From Opitutia bacterium (GTDB lineage: Bacteria > Verrucomicrobiota > Verrucomicrobiia > Opitutales > JANYDI01), in the NCBI GenBank assembly GCA_025363695.1, contig JANYDI010000024.1, forward strand, positions 1 through 7,182: 7,182 bases of DNA. Reading direction: 5' to 3'. Of the stretch, positions 5,452-7,182 are shown piece after piece (the stretch's first letter is position 1; the number at the start of each line of letters is the position of its first letter). The notes under the pieces were generated by a model. The model saw only the letters and a list, made by a program, of their open reading frames with translations. It was not told the origin of the DNA and did no database searches. A program made the position numbers and the translations under genes.

Positions 5452-5590
5452 GGTTTTAGGGGAGGCATTGGGGGTTCGGACAAGGAAGGGAAGTGCGTAG
5501 CGCACTACAGTGCGTGAGTCACTTCCATGACGCCGTCCCAAACCCCAATGCCCCCCTAAAGCCATCCTAAGGGGAGCAAGCGCCCCCTAG
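5452..5590 (-). repeat. Variant composite element (copy 4) with an enlarged middle palindrome, overlapping the mrp stop
   Basis: H1 (5590-5567) is an imperfect version of the family hairpin (CTAGGGGGCGC/GCTCCCCTTAG on the minus strand), and it contains the mrp stop codon. After GGAT comes a different middle palindrome (5452-5563). Its outer arms GGTTTTAGGGGAGGCATTGG and CCAATGCCCCCCTAAAGCC pair, with inner GAAGTG/CACTTC and CGCACT/AGTGCG. The element runs towards copy 2 and appears to share its H3 (5408-5422). The first part could also terminate mrp transcription. Confidence 0.75.
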
Positions 5591-6630
5591 CCCTCTAACA
5601 TCCCCAAAACCTGCTCCGCAATGCGCATAATCGCGATAGAAGTCGTTGAACCTGGGTGATCTACGACGATGGGGATGCCATGGTCGCCGCCGGCGCGCAG
5701 GTGAGGGTCTAGGGGGATGCTGCCTAGGAGGGGGACTTCGAGGGCTTTAGCGGCCTGGGCACCGCCGCCAGAGCCAAAAATGTCCAATAGGGAGCCATCG
5801 GGCTGCGGCATGGCGCTCATGGTTTCCACAACGCCTAAAATCGGGACATTGACCTTATGAAACAGCGCCGCTCCCCGCAAGGCTACTTGGACGGCGGCCT
5901 TTTGTGGGGTTGTGACAATGACAACGCCGCTGAGCGGTAGGCTTTGCGCTAGGGACAGCTGGGCATCGCCCGTTCCGGGAGGTAGGTCCACAATCAGGAC
6001 TTCTAGCGGGCTCCAGGCCACTTGGCTGACAAACTGCTGGATGGCCTTAATGACCATGGGTCCGCGCCAAATGACGGGGGTGTATTCGTCCACAAGGAGG
6101 CCCATCGACATGATTTGTACGCCAAAGTTGCTTACGGGCACCAGGCGGTCATTGACAATGTCCGGTTGCTGAGAAATTCCCATCATTAGCGGCACCGAAG
6201 GCCCGTAGATATCGCAATCCATGATGCCTACGGCCTCCGGAAGACCCTGTTTGGCCAAAAGTTGCTGGATGGCGCAGGCCAGCTGCACGCTCACGGTGGA
6301 TTTCCCCACGCCGCCTTTGCCGCTGGCAATGGCCACAATGTGCTTAACCCCCGGAAGCGCTTGCGGCGCCGCAGGCCCCTGGACGGCAGGTGGCGGCGTG
6401 AGCTCCATCGTGACCGTAACGTGGGTTACTCCCGGCACCTGTGCGACCTGTTCCTGGATAGCAGCTTCAATTTGCTTAGGGACGTCAGCGTCCTTGGTGC
6501 TGATACGCACCACGACCTCCACGCGCCCCGCCTCCACGCGGATGTCCTTGATCAGCCCAAAGGCGACGATGTCTCGGCTAAACCCAGGGTAACGTATTTG
6601 GCGTAGGGTATGTAGGATGAGTTCTTTCAT
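5587..6630 (-). CDS. mrp: Mrp/ApbC/NBP35-family iron-sulfur carrier P-loop ATPase
   Basis: Mrp-family proteins are cytosolic P-loop ATPases that bind and deliver Fe-S clusters. The 347 residues contain an N-terminal DUF59/MIP18-like domain (1-78, with RDIVAFGLIKDI at 19-30), a Pro/Ala linker (79-95), and the ATPase domain. The ATPase shows a deviant Walker A motif, SGKGGVGKST (103-112), then MDCDIYGPSVPLMMG (137-151), IWRGPMVIKAIQQF (187-200), DLPPGTGDAQLS (215-226) and VTTPQKAAVQVALRG (239-253). At the site where ApbC has the ENMS...CxxC segment, this protein reads VVETMSAMPQPDGSLLDIFG (267-286) with no cysteine, so a canonical bridging cluster is not expected. The last residues (E-G-stop) are encoded inside an H1 palindrome. 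The leader has no Shine-Dalgarno, and another H1 lies 15 bases upstream. Confidence 0.95.
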   Translation of the reverse strand: MKELILHTLRQIRYPGFSRDIVAFGLIKDIRVEAGRVEVVVRISTKDADVPKQIEAAIQEQVAQVPGVTHVTVTMELTPPPAVQGPAAPQALPGVKHIVAIASGKGGVGKSTVSVQLACAIQQLLAKQGLPEAVGIMDCDIYGPSVPLMMGISQQPDIVNDRLVPVSNFGVQIMSMGLLVDEYTPVIWRGPMVIKAIQQFVSQVAWSPLEVLIVDLPPGTGDAQLSLAQSLPLSGVVIVTTPQKAAVQVALRGAALFHKVNVPILGVVETMSAMPQPDGSLLDIFGSGGGAQAAKALEVPLLGSIPLDPHLRAGGDHGIPIVVDHPGSTTSIAIMRIAEQVLGMLEG

Positions 6631-6645
6631 GATGTTTTTTAAGGG

Positions 6646-6767
6646 CTAAGGGGCGCTTGCGCCCCTTAGGATCCCCTTCCGATGGGCAATTTTTAAAATA
6701 CTACGTATTTATAAAAATTGCCCATCGGGAAGCCTATACTAAGCCCCCCACAGATCGCTTCGCGATC
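6646..6767 (+). repeat. Composite palindromic element, copy 3 (H1-H2-H3), upstream of mrp
   Basis: H1 (6646-6669) has the same perfect arms as copy 1, CTAAGGGGCGC and GCGCCCCTTAG. H2 (6679-6728) has arms CCGATGGGCAATTTTTA and TAAAAATTGCCCATCGG with an apical AATAC/GTATT. H3 (6753-6767) is GATCGCTTCGCGATC, preceded by CTATACTAAGCCCCCCACA as in copy 1. H1 faces mrp. An mrp transcript starting upstream of it would carry this strong hairpin in its leader. Confidence 0.88.
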
Positions 6768-6799
6768 GGGGTGAAGTGACTTAACTACTTGATTAATAA

Positions 6800-7022
6800 C
6801 AAACCACATTTAAGGAGGCCTGAAGGGCCGGCATATACGTAGCCCAGGGCGTAAGCCCTGGGTTTGGCATGGAAAACAAACTGGAGCCCTGTAAGGGCGG
6901 CACTAAAACGTGAATACGAGTGTCGCCCCTGTAGGGCTCAACATCTTTTTTAACCCTAACCCAGGGCTTACGCCCTGGGCTACGTATATGCCGGCCTTTC
7001 AGGCCTCCTTAAGTGTGGTTTG
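6800..7022. repeat. Large inverted repeat, arms about 103 nt, 16-nt loop
   Basis: The left arm (6800-6903) and right arm (6920-7022) are reverse complements over most of their length, around the loop 6904-6919. Outer modules are CAAACCACA, TTAAGGAGGCCTGAA and GGCCGGCATATACGTAGCCC. Inner modules are the 25-nt AGCCCAGGGCGTAAGCCCTG-type palindrome (6841-6865, 6958-6981) and GAGCCCTGTAAGGGCGG (6884-6900, mirrored at 6923-6939). The A-rich spacers between the inner modules differ most. It shares modules with 167-448 and its right arm matches 13-122. It is non-coding. Confidence 0.9.
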
Positions 7023-7045
7023 ATGATGGATAAAATTACCTAACC

Positions 7046-7060
7046 GATCGCGAAGCGATC
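7046..7060. repeat. Solitary H3 palindrome
   Basis: GATCGCGAAGCGATC occurs here without H1 or H2, about 20 bases beyond the large inverted repeat. It is the fourth copy in the window. The rest of 7061-7131 is AT-rich sequence in which I see nothing definite. Confidence 0.7.
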
Positions 7061-7131
7061 TACCGTCTAGATAGTCAAGAGTAAAAGTCTAAAATTCATA
7101 ATTTTCTTGGTAAAGTTTGTTGTTTTTTATC

Positions 7132-7182
7132 ATGGAATTTAAGCACACTACCATTTTGCGCATAACGGCAACCAGTGCAACT
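7132..7182 (+). CDS. Possible start of an unidentified plus-strand gene, cut by window edge
   Basis: From the ATG at 7132 the frame stays open to the last base, giving 17 residues starting MEFKHTTILRI. It lies outside the repeats, where the base composition returns to non-repetitive sequence. A weak CATAAT (7097-7102) could be a -10 box. No Shine-Dalgarno is visible. Seventeen open codons are easily met by chance, and no family can be named. Confidence 0.25.
   Translation, partial: MEFKHTTILRITATSAT

Noticed and set aside
5377..5565. 62-codon minus-strand frame between accA and mrp
   Set aside because: It lies wholly within the composite palindromes and reads both arms of the 5452-5563 hairpin.
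6631..7182. tRNA or known riboswitch in the repeat-rich region
   Set aside because: Every strong fold is accounted for by the palindromic repeats. No T-loop, anticodon arm or known aptamer core was seen.

Overview
The window carries a compact block of bacterial housekeeping genes, all on the minus strand, set between long palindromic intergenic repeats. Base composition is moderate. The YidC has the Gram-negative layout with a large periplasmic domain, and its last membrane segments (CYNFSSGLVLYWTVQN) resemble Verrucomicrobiota of the Opitutae type. AccA and Mrp fit that too. This assignment is inferred from remembered family resemblance, without any search. MenB implies menaquinone respiration.

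Read along the minus strand from right to left, the layout is as follows. Positions 7182-6631 hold repeats, plus the first codons of a possible plus-strand gene at the right edge (7132 onward). Next is mrp (6630-5587), a P-loop Fe-S carrier/assembly ATPase, then a 356-base stretch filled by two back-to-back composite palindromes. The main block follows: accA (5230-4268), menB (4263-3442), a 92-base gap with a candidate promoter, rpmH (3349-3203), rnpA (3194-2850), a 169-base repeat-filled gap, yidD (2680-2426) and yidC (2429-684). rpmH-rnpA-yidD-yidC is the widely conserved ribosome/RNase P/membrane-insertion cluster. accA and menB, for fatty-acid and menaquinone synthesis, are joined upstream. 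Positions 683-1 are repeats only.

The intergenic DNA is the unusual part. Family 1 is a composite element of three hairpins: H1, a GC-rich 24-mer; H2, a 50-nt stem whose sequence differs between copies while pairing is kept; and H3, GATCGC-loop-GCGATC. Full copies lie at 558-680, 5303-5422 and 6646-6767, with a variant at 5452-5590. In every copy H1 faces the adjacent gene, so the accA-yidC block and mrp are each bracketed by inverted copies. Family 2 is a large inverted repeat with arms of about 105 nt, built from smaller palindromes. Copies lie at 167-448 and 6800-7022, with half a copy at 13-122. A third repeat, different from both, seems to have been inserted between rnpA and yidD, flanked by a 16-bp direct repeat.

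The genes are ordinary. The palindromic elements, their covarying stems and their consistent placement around transcription units are what deserve attention.
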